Notes: a model not told the origin generated them from the sequence alone. DNA of 64,000 nucleotides from Cordylochernes scorpioides (GCA_030710605.1 CP092880.1:22774467-22838466), one strand, 5' to 3'; positions 19,593-31,335 are shown, counted from the stretch's first letter. Numbers and translations: made by a program.

Positions 19593-21447
19593 TGTCGTGT
19601 CCAATGTAGAACCTCAGATGTCTCCATACATCTCTATCACAGCAGTAGCAAAGTCCTCTATCTTGGGTATGTAAATCTGCTGCTCTGGGTCCATGTCAAT
19701 TTTCTGTTGTTGTCGTGTCCAATGAAGAGCTTCAGATGTCTCCATACATCTCTATCACAGCAGTAGCAAAGTCCTCTATCTTGGGTATGTAAATCTGCTG
19801 CTCTGGGTCCATGTCAATTTTCTGTTGTTGTTGTGTCCAATGAAGAGCTTCAGATGTCTCCATACATCTCTATCACAGCAGTAGCAAAGTCCTCTATCTT
19901 GGGTATGTAAATCTGCTGCTCTGGGTCCATGTCAATTTTCTGTTGTTGTCGTGTCCAATGAAGAGCTTCAGATGTCTCCATACATCTCTATCATAGCAAT
20001 TGCAATGTCCTCTATCTTGGGAGTGTAAAGCCTCTGTTCTGGGTCCATGCCAATTTTCTGTTGTTGTTGTTGTGTCCAATGAAGAGCTTCAGATGTCTCC
20101 ATACATATCTATCACAGCAATTGCAATGTCTTCTATCTTGGCTGTGTAAAGCTGCTGCTCTGGGTCCATGTCAATATTCTGTTGTTGTCGTGTCCAATGA
20201 AGAGTCTCAGATATCTCCATACATCTCTATCACAGCAGTCGCAATGTCTTCTATCTTGGGTGTGTTAAGCTGCTGCTCTGGGTCTATGTCCAGTTTCTGT
20301 TGTTGTTGTGTCCAATGAAGAGCTTCAGATGTCTCCATACATCTCTATCACAGCAGTTGCAATGTCCACTATCTTGGGTGTGTAAATCTGCTGTTCTGGG
20401 TCTATGTCCATTTTCTGTTGTTGATGTGTCCAAAGAAGAGTCTCAGATATCTCCATGCATCTCTATTTTGGGTGTATAAAGCTGCTGCTCTGGGTCCATG
20501 TCAATTTTCTGTTGTTGTTGTGTCCAATGAAGAGCCTCAGATATCTCCATGGATCTCTATCTTGGGTGTGTAAATCTACTGCTCTGGGTCCACAGGTCAA
20601 TATATTGTTGTTGTTGTGTCCAATGAAGAGCCTCAGATATCTCCATGCATCTCTATCTTGGGTGTGTAAAGCTGCTGTTCTGGGTCTATGTCCATTTCCT
20701 GTTGTTGTTGTGTCCAAAGAAGAGTCTCAGATATCTCCATGCATCTCTATTTTGGGTATATAAAGCTGCTGCTCTGGGTCCATGTCAATTTTCTGTTGTT
20801 GTTGTGTCCAATGAAGAGCCTCAGATATCTCCATGCATCTCTATCTTGGGTGTGTAAAGCTGCTGTTCTGGGTCTATGTCCATTTTCTGTTGTTGTTGTG
20901 TCCAAAGAAGAGCCTCAGATATCTACATGCATCTCTATCTTGGGTGTGTGAAGCTGCTGTTCTGGGTCTATGTCCATTTTCTGTTGTGGTTGTGTCCAAT
21001 GAAGAGCCTCAGATATCTCCATGCATCTCTATCTTGGGTGTGTAAAGCTGCTGTTCTGGGTCTATGTCCATTTTCTGTTGTTATTGTGTCCAAAGAAGAG
21101 CCTCAGATATCTCCATGCATCTCTATCTCGGGTGTGTAAAGCTGCTGTTCTGGGTCTATGTCCATTTTCTGTTGTTATTGTGTCCAAAGAAGAGCCTCAG
21201 ATATCTCCATGCATCTCTATCTTGGGTGTGTAAAGCTGCTGTTCTGGGTCTATGTCCATTTTCTGTTGTTGTTGTGTCCAATGAAGAGCCTCAGATGTCT
21301 CCATGCATCTCTATCACAGCAATTGCAATGTCCTCTATCTTGGGTGTATAAAGCTGCAGTTCTGAGTTCATGTCAATTTTCTGCAAGGCTGCGGCCATTG
21401 CTGGGCATGAGAATATCTGGATAGGTGTTAGTTCCACACCAAGATAG
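19593..21447 (-). repeat. Minisatellite made of about 17 copies of a LINE 3' end
   Basis: The first eight units are 118-121 bp. From about 20,510 on, units are 94 bp because a CACAGCAGTTGCAATG segment is missing. The distal unit runs on into GCAAGGCTGCGGCCATTG and matches the single-copy LINE tail at 26,476-26,650. On the minus strand units encode pieces of DMDPEQQLYTPQIVDIAAA, a stop, then the (ACAACA) tail. The long plus-strand frames (MHLYLGCVKLLFWVY...) are artefacts of repetition. Confidence 0.85.
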
Positions 21448-22230
21448 TAGATATATTGAATAGTGTAACTGTTGTGGGTCGGTGATGCAAAAGAACAGCC
21501 AAATAAGTGATTTTATAAATATAGTATTATTATTAGATATAAGGATATATATGTTGACAAAAGAATAGCAACCGCACACAGCAGTAGAACAAAAGCAGGC
21601 TAAAAGGTATATACAAGATGAAGACGGACCGTTGAGTTGGGCCGTTCCCATTGGTCAGTTATCTTCATGCAGCGCCTCCAAGCGGCGTCCGCGTCCACGC
21701 TTCTCTCATCAGTAACTATATTTTAAACTATCATATATATATCTACATATAGATAGAAAATTTGACAATAGGTTATTGATAAAAAAAAATAGTCACCTTT
21801 CCCATCTAGACTTCAAAACCAGACGTCATCTATTGACCATCACTGCAGACTAGCGGACTCAGGTCGTTGACAAATCACAACACCAACTCGACAAACTGAG
21901 AAACTTCCACCTAGATACCATGGCTAATGGCGCCCTCTTCAATCCTAATATCCATATTTTATGTCCTCTATCGAGATAAGAGAGAAAAAGAAGATATTTT
22001 ATGTGGTCGTGGTGCTTATCTCCATTGAAGTATTTAGATGTCTGTTGATGGGACATATGAGGCACCTGTAGATAGGAATACGACTTTGTCTCTTTGCCTG
22101 TTAACATTTAGCTGGACATAGTGGGACAGCCTTCATGCCTTGGGTACCAGGAGTTCAGAACTCCAGACATACTTCACCTGTCCCGTCCAGGGTCACCCCC
22201 CGCCACTTTGAGGCAGTTAACAGACTTGGG
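21448..22230. other. No gene; MITE piece at 21,795-21,960
   Basis: 21,795-21,960 resembles the fold-back MITE at 36,631-36,933 (GACGTCATCTATTGACC ... ACCATGGCTAATGGCGCCCTC) but has lost one arm. The rest, including CCCGTCCAGGGTCACCCC near 22,185, is not assigned. Confidence 0.45.
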
Positions 22231-22554
22231 AGGTAGGATACTTATGTAAAAAACATAATCAGAATATTCTATATGATACAAATTTATTTTAACGTTTTAT
22301 CCAAGTCTATATATATTAAGAAGAATCATATATATATATTGTTGAACAATATTTATTTATATATTCATACTGGACCGTAAGAGATGAATTCTTATGACAA
22401 TATTGTATCAGAAAGATTGTGAGGAATACAAAATATATTAAAATATTTAGTTTAATATATGTAAAACATAATATATTAGGAGATAAATTAGTATAAAAGA
22501 TAAAAGGAATGGCTTAAAATTAGTCATTTGCATATCAAAACTAACAATGTGTAA

Positions 22555-22860
22555 GTATTGTTGTACCAAGTTGCAGCTTTGCAGGGTCGTCGACCTTGTT
22601 TACTTCCTTCTTGGTGTTATACACGTTTCCCGAGCGGGTTTCCATAGTCGAAGAAAATAAATAAAAGTAAATTAAAATAAATTACCTTTTAAATTTATTG
22701 CATTTATTTATGCTTGCCTTCCTCGTATGTCGCGATCTGCCGCCTTGGTCTAGGTCCTCTCTCGCTCCAATAACCAATCAAGATATATGTACAATAAAAT
22801 ATTACAAAAGGAATGAAACTATAAAAAAGAATGATGTTAATCTAGATAATCTGTTTTAAA
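22555..22860 (-). pseudogene. Gag N-terminus fragment of an LTR element (copy 1)
   Basis: The minus strand reads METRSGNVYNTKKEVNKVDD, close to METRSG-like starts of retroelement Gag, after an AT-rich leader and GGTTATTGGAGCGAGAGAGG, which resembles a primer site. The frame ends within about 30 codons. A paralogue with the same leader is at 60,315-60,600. The rest of each element is missing. Confidence 0.45.
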
Positions 22861-23190
22861 TAAAAATAAATAAATATATAATTTAAATTTTAAATATATT
22901 AAAAATAATATTATAAATAATTTTAAAAATACGCGCATTAATCATGATGCAACCGTATGTATAAGCTTATGTAAATCAATACGGTTTAACGTTCGGATAA
23001 AGTAGGTTGTTATAACTGTGAAGGAAAATATATAGAAATATTGTGTGTTATCACCTCACAGTAAACACCGTGTAAAAAATAGCAAACATTGTTATTTACT
23101 TATATACGAGCATGTTTCTAATACTGTATTGTACATTCCTGCTTATATATGCGACAATGAAAGATGGAATCTTAGTTATGATGTTTTACA
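22861..23190. other. AT-rich DNA without recognised gene
   Basis: Low-complexity TAAAAATA-type sequence and no ORF or RNA motif. Confidence 0.5.
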
Positions 23191-23193
23191 AGG

Positions 23194-23337
23194 AGCTAAG
23201 TCGGCCTGCTACTGAGTAGTGCTCCCAGTCTTAATGACAAAGGCAGAGGCATTCTACTTCACCCAGTCATGATGGTTGCCATGCTCTACAAGCTTGATAC
23301 CCTAATATGATTGAGTGGAGATAAGAAAGAAGAAGAA
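23194..23337 (+). repeat. Repeat E, 5'-truncated copy
   Basis: Only the last 145 bp are present, from GGAGCTAAGTCGGCCTGC to GAGATAAGAAAGAAGAAG. This 5' truncation is typical of LINE-driven insertion. Confidence 0.65.
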
Positions 23338-23514
23338 GAGGTTTTAAATACAATATTGAAAATAAATAAGATTGTATAAAAATAAATAGATGAATAAATG
23401 TAAAATTGATAAATATACAGTAGAACCTCCATGAGAGGACACTCACGCTAGAAGTCAACTCTATATAGATGACAGTTTACATTTGCAAAATGACTATTTT
23501 TTAATATTTATATA

Positions 23515-24799
23515 CCAGGTCTATTAGTATGAAACGCGAAAATGGGCGCCAGAGGCCGCTGTGCAACTTTATTTGAGCCGACGGTGGCGCTTTTGTAGGC
23601 GATTTGTTCTTTAACTCACGTGGCATCAGCATGCGTGCAGTTTTAGAAAAATTGAAATCGTGAAAAATTTCTAGAGCCCGTGGAAAATGGCGATTTCCGA
23701 GCCAAAAAGTGCCCATTCGCGGGAAGTTTTGTTTTTCGCCTTCAACTGGAAGAAAAGTGCCACTGAAGCCCACCGAATGCTCGAGGAAGTTTACAGCGAC
23801 CACGCTCTGAGCAAATCGCAGTGTTACAGGTGGTTTAAAAAATTCCCAAGTGGCGATTTTGAACTTGATAATGAACCACATGGAAAACCTCCCTAAAAGT
23901 TCGAAGACGCTGAACTGCAAGCTTTGTTGGATGAGGACAGTACCCAAATGCAGGAGAAACTCGCAAAACAGCTCCAGGTGTCTCAAGGTGCTGTTTCTCT
24001 AAGTTTAAAAAGCCTCGGAATGACCCAAAAGCTTTCCAGATGGGTCCCCCACGAGTTGAGCGAAAGGCAGCAATAACGGCGTCTGGTAACCTGCGAAGTG
24101 CTGCTCGCCAGGCATGAAAAGAAGTCATTTTTGCACCGAATCGTAACTTCTGATGAGAAATGGATCCACTTCAGCAATCCTACGCGCCAAAAGTCGTGGG
24201 GCCTGCCCGGCCAATTTCCAAAACAGACGCCTAGGTCCAATCGCTTCGGAAAAAAGGCAAGGCTTTGCATATGGTGGGACCAGACCGGCGTAGTATATTT
24301 CGAGCTCCTGAAACCTGGCAAAATGGTCAATACTAGTCGCTACGAACAACAAATGCACAGTTTGAGAGAGGCGTTGAATGAAAAAAGACCGGAATGGCGT
24401 GAAAAGCACAACAACCTGATACTGCAGCATGACAACGCTCCAGCCCACAACGCTACGGTGGTCAAAAACACCATAAAAGACTTGGGCTGGGAACTCTAAC
24501 CTCACCCGCCGTACTCACCAGACTTAGCGCCGTCGAACTACTACCTTTTCACATCTTTAGGACACGCCCTGAAAAAACAAAATTTTCGAACTCAGACATA
24601 CTCCGAAAATGACTTGTTGACTGGTTCGACTCAAAAGGAATAGAAATTTTCAGACAAGGAATTCGAAAATTGCCTGAAAAGTGGTCCGAGTGTATAGCTA
24701 ATCAGGGCAGTTACTTTGAATAAAAAATCTTTTGTTGTATGGAATTGGTGACCTTTTGAATTCACTGAAAATTTTCGCGTTTCATACTAATAGACCTGG
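23515..24799 (+). mobile_element. Mariner transposon, dead
   Basis: This 1,285-bp element has perfect 29-bp terminal inverted repeats (starting CCAGGTCTATTAGTATGAAA) and a TA duplication at 23,513-23,514 and 24,800-24,801. It carries one transposase frame that is interrupted. The ends are perfect, so it could still be moved by a related enzyme in trans. Confidence 0.93.
23687..24723 (+). pseudogene. Mariner transposase pseudogene
   Basis: Begins MAISEPKSAHSREVL with a helix-turn-helix DNA-binding region. In-frame stops lie at 23,894, about 24,073 and 24,497, with the same frame kept throughout, so these are point mutations. Family motifs are clear: WVPHEL, TSDEKWI (first Asp), LQHDNAPAH (second Asp). 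The third catalytic position reads YSPDLAPSN, so Asp is replaced by Asn (DDN). After about 24,605 the family-like C-terminus (LPEKW) continues in another frame to TAA at 24,721-24,723. It cannot make an active enzyme. Confidence 0.9.
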
Positions 24800-24869
24800 T
24801 ATATAAAGAGACAAGAGTCGCCTCTCATCAAGATTTTAGGACAGTAAAATTACATTTAATTTTCCTTTT

Positions 24870-25400
24870 TTTTATCGCAGTAAGGACAGTAGAAAGTTTA
24901 TTATATTTATAGAAGAAACATTTGGGCTTAATAGTTTTATTTATTGTGTATAGATGTAGCGTTATTACCTTAGATTTAATTATGCCTAACTTGTCCTTAT
25001 TGTTTGCGGAAGAGCATTGTTCGATGCAAATATTTATATGTAATTCTATTGTCCTGAAAGCCTATGTCCATAGTTGGCTTGAATACATTAACTAAGAATC
25101 CATCTTTCATTACCCACATATATAAGTAGAATTATATTACGATGCACTAGCGCGCCATCTGTTATCAAATTACAAAACTATTTTAGACGCGTAATATTCT
25201 TTTTAAAATAAAACAATATTTTCTGCCCTTACTGCAATGGAAAAATTAATGGTAGATGAGCCAGGCCCTCCCTTTAATTTTTCCATTGCAGTAAGGACAG
25301 TAGAAATTGTTTTATTTTAAAAAGAATATTACACGTCTAAAATAGTTTTATAATTTGATAAGTAGAATTGTACAATACAGCATTAGAGTTCTAAAAATAG
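24870..25400. repeat. Family P fragments
   Basis: ATCGCAGTAAGGACAGTAGAA near 24,878, a 5' segment near 25,000 (TGTTTGCGGAAGAGCATTG), then a fold-back at about 25,140-25,365 with arms GCGCCATCTGTTATCAAATT / AATTTGATAA and the central GGCCCTCCCTTTAATTTTTCC. Another 3' piece with the degenerate stem ATTGATGAGACAAGCC follows at 25,405-25,490. Confidence 0.6.
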
Positions 25401-25499
25401 GTCTGGTGGATTAAATGGTAAAACCGCTGAAAGGGTCTATCATTGATGAGACAAGCCTTCCCACCATTGCAGTAAGGACAATAAAAGGTTGTGAAAAGT

Positions 25500-25800
25500 C
25501 ATTTAAAAATAATCCCGCATGTGTTTCTTTTGAACGAAAAATCGATTTTTTTTAAAGGAGAAATAACGATTATTTCTAACCTTAAAGATGAAGTATGAAA
25601 GAATGAATTGTAAAGAGTAATGATAAACGGGAAAAATATAGTGTACAGGGATGGGAATTCATCCTTTCATACTTCATCCCTAAGGTTAGAAATATTCGTT
25701 ATTTCTCCTTTAAAAAATATCGATTTTCCGTTCAAAAGAAACACATGCGGGATAATTTTCAAATGACGTTTTACAATCATAAGCCGCATTATATTGTATT
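25500..25800. repeat. Old palindromic copy of repeat T
   Basis: Arms AACGAAAAATCGATTTTTTTT and the complement flank a short centre, GTACAGGGATGGGAATTCATCC, which is a collapsed remnant of the tRNA-like module. The divergence from the 18-kb and 61-kb copies is high, so it is an older relative. Confidence 0.6.
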
Positions 25801-25975
25801 GTAAATAACAGTAGTAGCTTGTTGCATTTGTACGATTTACACATTTACTTATACCTCCATCCTATATTTATTATAATAAAAATTATGACAAAATATCTCT
25901 GCAGATATTTTACTGCTATAATAGGAAATAGTGATGAGTCAAGTTCGCTCATCTATATTTCCTACGATCGCAGTT

Positions 25976-26267
25976 TCTAAATCGTTGGTTTTCGACCGCT
26001 ACGACCCGGGTTCAATTCCCGCATTGGGCACATTTTTCTGATATAAAAAAAATCATCAATGGCCTCCAATTCTTGCAAAGGTCCAACCCCACCAGCCAGT
26101 ACAAGTAACCAAACGGGACTATGACACATTTGTAAGTGCAAAATAGAACTGCTTTTCATATATGTAGACATATGGTTCACTTACAGTAAAAGCTGTCGTC
26201 AACCTATACCCATCATAATTATCATGGCCTGTACCACGTGTACTAGGGATAAGCAAAAAAAAAAAAA
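25976..26267 (+). repeat. tRNA-derived SINE, family A
   Basis: CGACCCGGGTTCAATTCCCGC is an intact B-box region. The body and the CCACGTGTACTAGGGATAAG end match the 9-kb copy, and the tail is A-rich. Confidence 0.75.
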
Positions 26268-26469
26268 CGATCGCAGTAATTTCTCCAAAGATTTATTTCA
26301 AATGGTTTGAATAATAAGAAACAATGGTACCATATAAGTGAGTATAAAAATATAATTGCTAATCGACAATTAAAATTTGTAATAAAAATACAAAATATGA
26401 AATACACCTTTTAAAATCATCTTTGAATTAAAGAATTTAAAGACTTACTTTTAGAAAATGGTATCCGGA

Positions 26470-26757
26470 AATGTTGTTGTTGTCGTGTCCAAAGAAGAGT
26501 TTCAGATGTCTCCATGCATCTCCATCACAGCAGCAGCAATATCCACTATCTGGGGTGTATAAAGCTGCTGCTCTGGGTCCATGTCAATTTTCTGCAAGGC
26601 TGCGGCCATTGCTGGGCATGAGAATATGTGAGTAGGTGTTAGTTCCACACCAGGACAATTGTTGCATGTCCTATAGGTTCTTGTGCCATCTGGATGTATT
26701 GTCATTCCTTTATAATGTTTCCTTCTGAGTCTTGTTATAGTTTTTGTCATCCTGAAA
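26470..26757 (-). pseudogene. LINE ORF2 C-terminus, 5'-truncated
   Basis: About 80 codons contain YRTCNNCPGVELTPTHIFSC, the Cys/His tail after the RNase H region of a non-LTR retrotransposon, and end at ...VMEMHGDI with a stop. The short 3' end closes in (ACAACA)n. Flanks CCGGAAAT and CCTGAAAT are a probable 8-bp target duplication with one mismatch. This is the parent sequence of the array at 19.6-21.4 kb and of the insert at 2,261-2,478. Confidence 0.75.
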
Positions 26758-27074
26758 TAAAAATGGAATATAAGAATTTTACCTATTTCAGTTTTGCGTT
26801 TAAATGAATAGCTAAAACTTTGATTGAAATGATATATGACAGTATATTGTTTCACTCAACTAATTGGGTTTTACAAGACGATATTATACAAGATTTTATA
26901 CTGATTAAATTAAGTCTTTTGGTAAATTGAAATTGATTTGATATGGTTTAAGTATGGAAAACTACTACCGGAATTTGGAATTCCAACATTTTCCGTTCGA
27001 ATTTTTTATTACCCAGTTTACAACGAACAATGAAAATTTTAAAATGATTTTTATCAATAATTGGAGATGGTTGA

Positions 27075-27690
27075 AGACTAGCTGTCATTGTGGCAACTAA
27101 TTCCAGGACTCGAGACACCTACTGCTGGAATGCCTGGAATGCCCACTCTTCTTCACCGCTAGACAACAGACAATAATGTTGTAGATCTATATCAATTTGT
27201 AAATATCAGAGAGAATTATCATAGATTTAACTATTTTTGTAAATATATTTATGATTATCTTTCTAACCTGAAAGGTTCAGGTTCCTAATATATATTATTG
27301 TTTCTCTTTTTTTTTTTTTAATTTTAATTACTTTCTTGTATAATATGTTTATAACTTGAGTCAAAAGGCGATCCATTAATTAAGATTATAAAAAAGAGCG
27401 TACCTGGATCTGTAAAGAAAAAAACATTTTTTTTCTTTACAGATTCAGGTACGCCCTTTTTTATAATGTTTATAACTGTTTCTGTTTTAAAAAATGTAAA
27501 TCGACGCAATTATCCCTAGCCGGGATATCGCGTTTTGTGTGTTGAAATAAATAAATAAAGCTACTACCTAACAATAATTTTAATAATTTTTTAGGTGGAA
27601 AACCCGAGTTGTTTTTGTGGACATGAGGAACAAAACCTCAATACATCTTTTACTAGCTTGTCCTGGTTTTCAAGTCTATAGAATCGACAA
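27075..27690 (+). pseudogene. Three LINE 3' remnants and a hairpin
   Basis: 27,080-27,200 encodes RHLLLECLECPLFFTARQQ, a LINE tail. 27,335-27,480 is a small fold-back (GTACCTGGATCTGTAAAG and complement). 27,500-27,560 is a 3' UTR with GCCGGGATATCGCGTTTTGTG and AATAAATAAATAAA. 27,598-27,690 reads CFCGHEEQNL and then, in another frame, a cysteine tail. None retains a reverse transcriptase. Confidence 0.5.
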
Positions 27691-27890
27691 TAATTTAATA
27701 TAAGCAGAATAGTCCAATACCGTATTAGAGCTCTGAGAAGCGGTCTGGTGGATTAAATTGGTGAAACCGTTGGGCGGGTTTACAACTGATGTACCAAGCC
27801 CTCCCAATACATATTTCTTTCATCGCAGTAAGGACAGTAGAAGTTTGTATTATGTATAAAAGAAACATTCGTGCTTTTAAATTCTTTCAT
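27690..27890 (+). repeat. Family P 3' part
   Basis: Contains the TTGGT-GAAA ... CTGATG-T-ACCAA arrangement, in which both sides of stem A changed together relative to the consensus CTGGC/GCCAG, followed by CATCGCAGTAAGGACAGTAG. From 27,890 to 28,450 I see AT-rich DNA only. Confidence 0.6.
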
Positions 27891-28452
27891 TTTATATAAA
27901 TAATTTAATAGTAACAGATCCAAGTATTTTCATTTTCAATAAAGAAATGTATATTAAATTCCTTTTTCAGATATATTTTAAATTATATAGCAACAAATAT
28001 CTTTTAAGAAACTGATAATTTCATGTCTATAAAAATACAAATATTGTGAAAAAAATAGTCATATCAGCCTGTTTCTTTATTAACCAAAACTTTCAGTGAC
28101 TCACTTCTTTGTCAGTAGATAGTTCGAAATTTTATATTCAATCAAACTTCACATAAATTAAATACATTTCTATTTCTTTTAAAAAACTGATAATTTATAT
28201 TATGCTGATTGTACATATTACCAGACACTTCTTTCTTTTGTACACAGTTCTTTTTTCTCGTTTTTTTTCTCTCTTTCTCATTGTTAACATCATATGACTA
28301 TTTTATTCACGGCCTAAATTTATTGTATATATATATGTATAGACAAATGTAAAGGCATACAGTATGACAGCGCAAGTGTCCCTAGGGGGACATCGCGCTT
28401 TTAATTGAAATTTAAAAATAAAAAAGTGAACAATAATTTTAAAGTAATATAT

Positions 28453-28619
28453 TGTAACAAAGTATTTATTAACAGAGTGGTCATTTTTTGTTTATATTTC
28501 CTACCCTGTAAATTTCACTCATAGCTTATCTTTTGTTTATCATTCATAATTTATTCTTGCCGTAAATAAATTGTTGTCTCCTCCTGAAGTTTTTGTCTTC
28601 CTTAATTTTCCACGTTGCA
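28453..28619 (+). mobile_element. Solo LTR (family TGTAACAAAG...GCA)
   Basis: 167 bp between ATAT flanks. It includes TTCTTGCCGTAAATAAATTG, and the end CACGTTGCA carries one change from the other copies. Confidence 0.7.
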
Positions 28620-28797
28620 ATATATTTTCCCTTGAGGAGAGTGACCACAGTTCAGTGAAACATCAGGAGTTAAATAAATCATTGGTTGATGTGGTTATAT
28701 TGTTTCTGAATCTACTTCCAACCAACAATTGATCTTCAGAACTATATATATATTGTTCTGAAAATAAATCAATCCATATTTAAATCATTAGATCATT

Positions 28798-30765
28798 ATG
28801 TTGTTGTTGTTTCTTATCCCCTTGTGTAAAGATTACACGAATTCCATGAGTTCATGCTCCTCGAGCTGTTTTATGATAAGCAGCAGCCTCTCCCAAAGGT
28901 CCTGTTTAGTACATCTAATGCAAGCTAAAATGTGTTCTGGAGCTGCAGGTACCAAACTACATTTTGTGCAAGTGGGGTAGATTTTGTTATTATTTTCTAT
29001 CTTCAATGGCTTGAGATGGCCTGTTCTAAATCTTGTTAGTGTTGTTTGATGCTGTCTATTTCTGATATTCAGAGCTCCTCCTGGGTCCACTCCACTGTAC
29101 CAACTGTGCTGTAAGCTGGCCATCGGCCCTTGGTTAGCTGGCGCGAGGCGCACGAGTCTTGAAACTCTTGGGTCTTCGCTCTGTGTGTGCGCCATTGGGA
29201 GCGTCCTTGCCGTGCGCGCCATGAAAAACCAAGGGGTGCGCACAGTAGTACCACCCTCCCGCCTTCGCGTTGGTTCCCTGTGTAAACCTCAGAACCTCAG
29301 AGGTCCTTGATTCGTCGGCAGATTCAGGGAGTACTGTGAACAAAGGGTTCGAGGGCCAAAGGGAGGGGGGTCCTATTGGAGCGTAGGACGGGTTTTACTA
29401 AGTCCGAACGGGAAGGCTCGGTCAGCAACCTTGCCATGAACTCTCGGAGACGCCTGTGGGTTTGATTGGTCGACCCCATGGAGCCAGACCATAATGGCGG
29501 GAGCGAGGGGCCAAACAATGGCCGCTCGGTGCATGGAGAATGCATCATTCCTTTTGGTTAGGTGACCTAGATACAGCAATGGGTATGCTATCGCATGCCG
29601 GTTTATGACTGAGCAAAAATCTGGGTTTCTTCCGTTCATTTTCTCAATGCCATTTGTGGTTTTGATGAGACAGCCACTGCCAGTGTGTCCTAGCTCGTCT
29701 CTGCTACCATCGGTATAGATAGTTATTGCATTTTTTTAGGAATGTTATTAATTATTTCTAATGATAATTGTTTTAAGTATTGTGGATTTTGGTATTGTTT
29801 GTTGGTGGGTTCATTTAAAGTGGTATTAAAAATAACATTTTGTAGTGGTTTGCATGGAGAAATATTTTCTGCTAAATATTTTTTTTCCATTTTATGGTGG
29901 AGAGGGCCTTCTTTTATGAGTCTTATATTGGTTTCCCAATTGATTATGTAATTGGAAGTTCTGTGTTTGTTTCCATAACTCTTGATTTTTTAAAATATAT
30001 TTTGGAAGATTGTAGCTTCTTCTATCCTTTAAGGGCATAATGTTTGCCTCGTAAAGTACAATTCGAATAAAGTAAAGTTCGAAGACCTGTAATAAATCTA
30101 GCTGCACTTAGTTGTATCCTTTCCAGTGATTTTAGATTTGTTTCAGATGCTGTACCATAGATTTGATATCCATATTCCAGGATAGGTCTAATTAGAGATG
30201 TGTAAGTTAAATTTAGTGTTGTTGCATCGGCTCCCCACTCTCTTCCTGAAATATATTTTAGGATTTCTAGTAGGTCTTTTCCTTTTCTAATAACTTCTTC
30301 AATATGTTTACTGGAGTTAATTTCTGGATCCAGGGTGTATCCAAGATATTTAGGATGTTTATTATATTGTAATTGTTGTTCTTTCAGAATAAAATTTGGT
30401 CCTTTTTTGTATAGTTTATTATCGGTAGTAAAAAGACAGGTTTCAGATTTTTGGGGGTTAAATTCTAATTTATGTTTATTAGCAAATTTTTCTAGTTGGA
30501 GAAGAGTCTTGTTCAAATCCCTTTCAGCTTTTTTCCAGTTAGTGTTTCTGCTTCTTATAATAATGTCATCAGAGAAAAATCCAATATTGGTTTTACGTGA
30601 AATATTTTCTTCTATGCCTGCAATAAATAGGGTGAAGAGAGTTGGGCTAAGGACTGATCCTTGTGGTAATCTTTGTTACAATGTGAAGGTTTTAGATAGA
30701 GTGCCATTATATTTGACCTTGATGTATCTATTTTTAAGGAAATCATTTATTAAAGTTTAACTTAT
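28798..30765 (-). pseudogene. LINE: RT, RNase H and C-terminal tail, broken
   Basis: From right to left the minus strand encodes RT motif LPQGSVLSPTLF (about 30,680), the catalytic-site motif FSDD (about 30,570, in place of the usual F/YADD), a thumb region with HPKYLGYTLDPEIN and SLIRPILEYG, RNase H with IYTDGSRDELGHTG (about 29,715), and the Cys/His tail CTKCSLVPAAPEHILAC ending at a stop near 28,833. The 3' tail is (AAC)n. The frame shifts near 30,060. RNase H is interrupted by unrelated GC-rich DNA between about 29,110 and 29,640. The order RT-RNase H-tail places it with I/Jockey-group non-LTR elements. It is inactive, and endonuclease and ORF1 are absent. Confidence 0.8.
29110..29640. 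other. GC-rich segment interrupting the LINE RNase H region
   Basis: This stretch is markedly more GC-rich than its surroundings and carries several overlapping minus-strand frames (75-90 codons) without LINE motifs. It splits RNase H from the tail. It could be an insertion or highly diverged LINE DNA; no termini or target duplication were identified. Confidence 0.4.
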
Positions 30766-31330
30766 TGTAACTTATATAATATTTTTTTATGCACAAATTT
30801 CTCCCACCTTCTTTGTATTTTTAAAAAAGTTATTTCAACTGTGATAACACTATGAGGCTGAGTTTGTTTATATAAAAATGTAATGCCTTGATAAAGGCTG
30901 GCGTTCAGCCAACTGAAATATTGGCAAATAAATATTTTATTCAATCCAATATATACCTTTTTATTATCTAATATATATTTGAATCAAACTCTATTTGCAT
31001 ATTGGATAATTTGCCATACCCAGCGCCTATCCTGGGAGCCCAAAATGCACTATATTTAATGCCAAACGAGTATAATAAATGGGCACCAACTTCTTCATTA
31101 TCATTTGGTATAACCATCTTCCAGAGACTGCCATTTTGATTGCTCTATGACATTCTATCAAGGAACAGCTCTCCCATGGCTGAAACAAAGAAAGATTTGA
31201 GGGTCCTTGTCCCACCCTCAGATGTACATGAGCAGGAAAATAAATGCGTTCTTGGAATGGATTCTTGCTTAATATTGATATAAGACTTTATCTAGAGGGG
31301 CATTCTTCTCTATTGCCTTCAAGGAAATAT
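30766..31330. other. No gene; hairpin repeat at 30,880-30,950
   Basis: CCTTGATAAAGGCTGGCGTT, CAGCCAACTGAAATATTGG and ATAAATATTTTATT recur at 37,672-37,735 and 44,662-44,715. The GGCTGGCG/CGTTCAGCC part can form a short hairpin. The rest is AT-rich. Confidence 0.5.
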
Positions 31331-31335
31331 CTTTT

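Noticed and set aside
20455-21424. Series of 70-102-codon plus-strand ORFs with repeated LLLLCP and VVVS motifs
   Set aside because: They are translations of a LINE-tail minisatellite on the strand opposite to the LINE sense.
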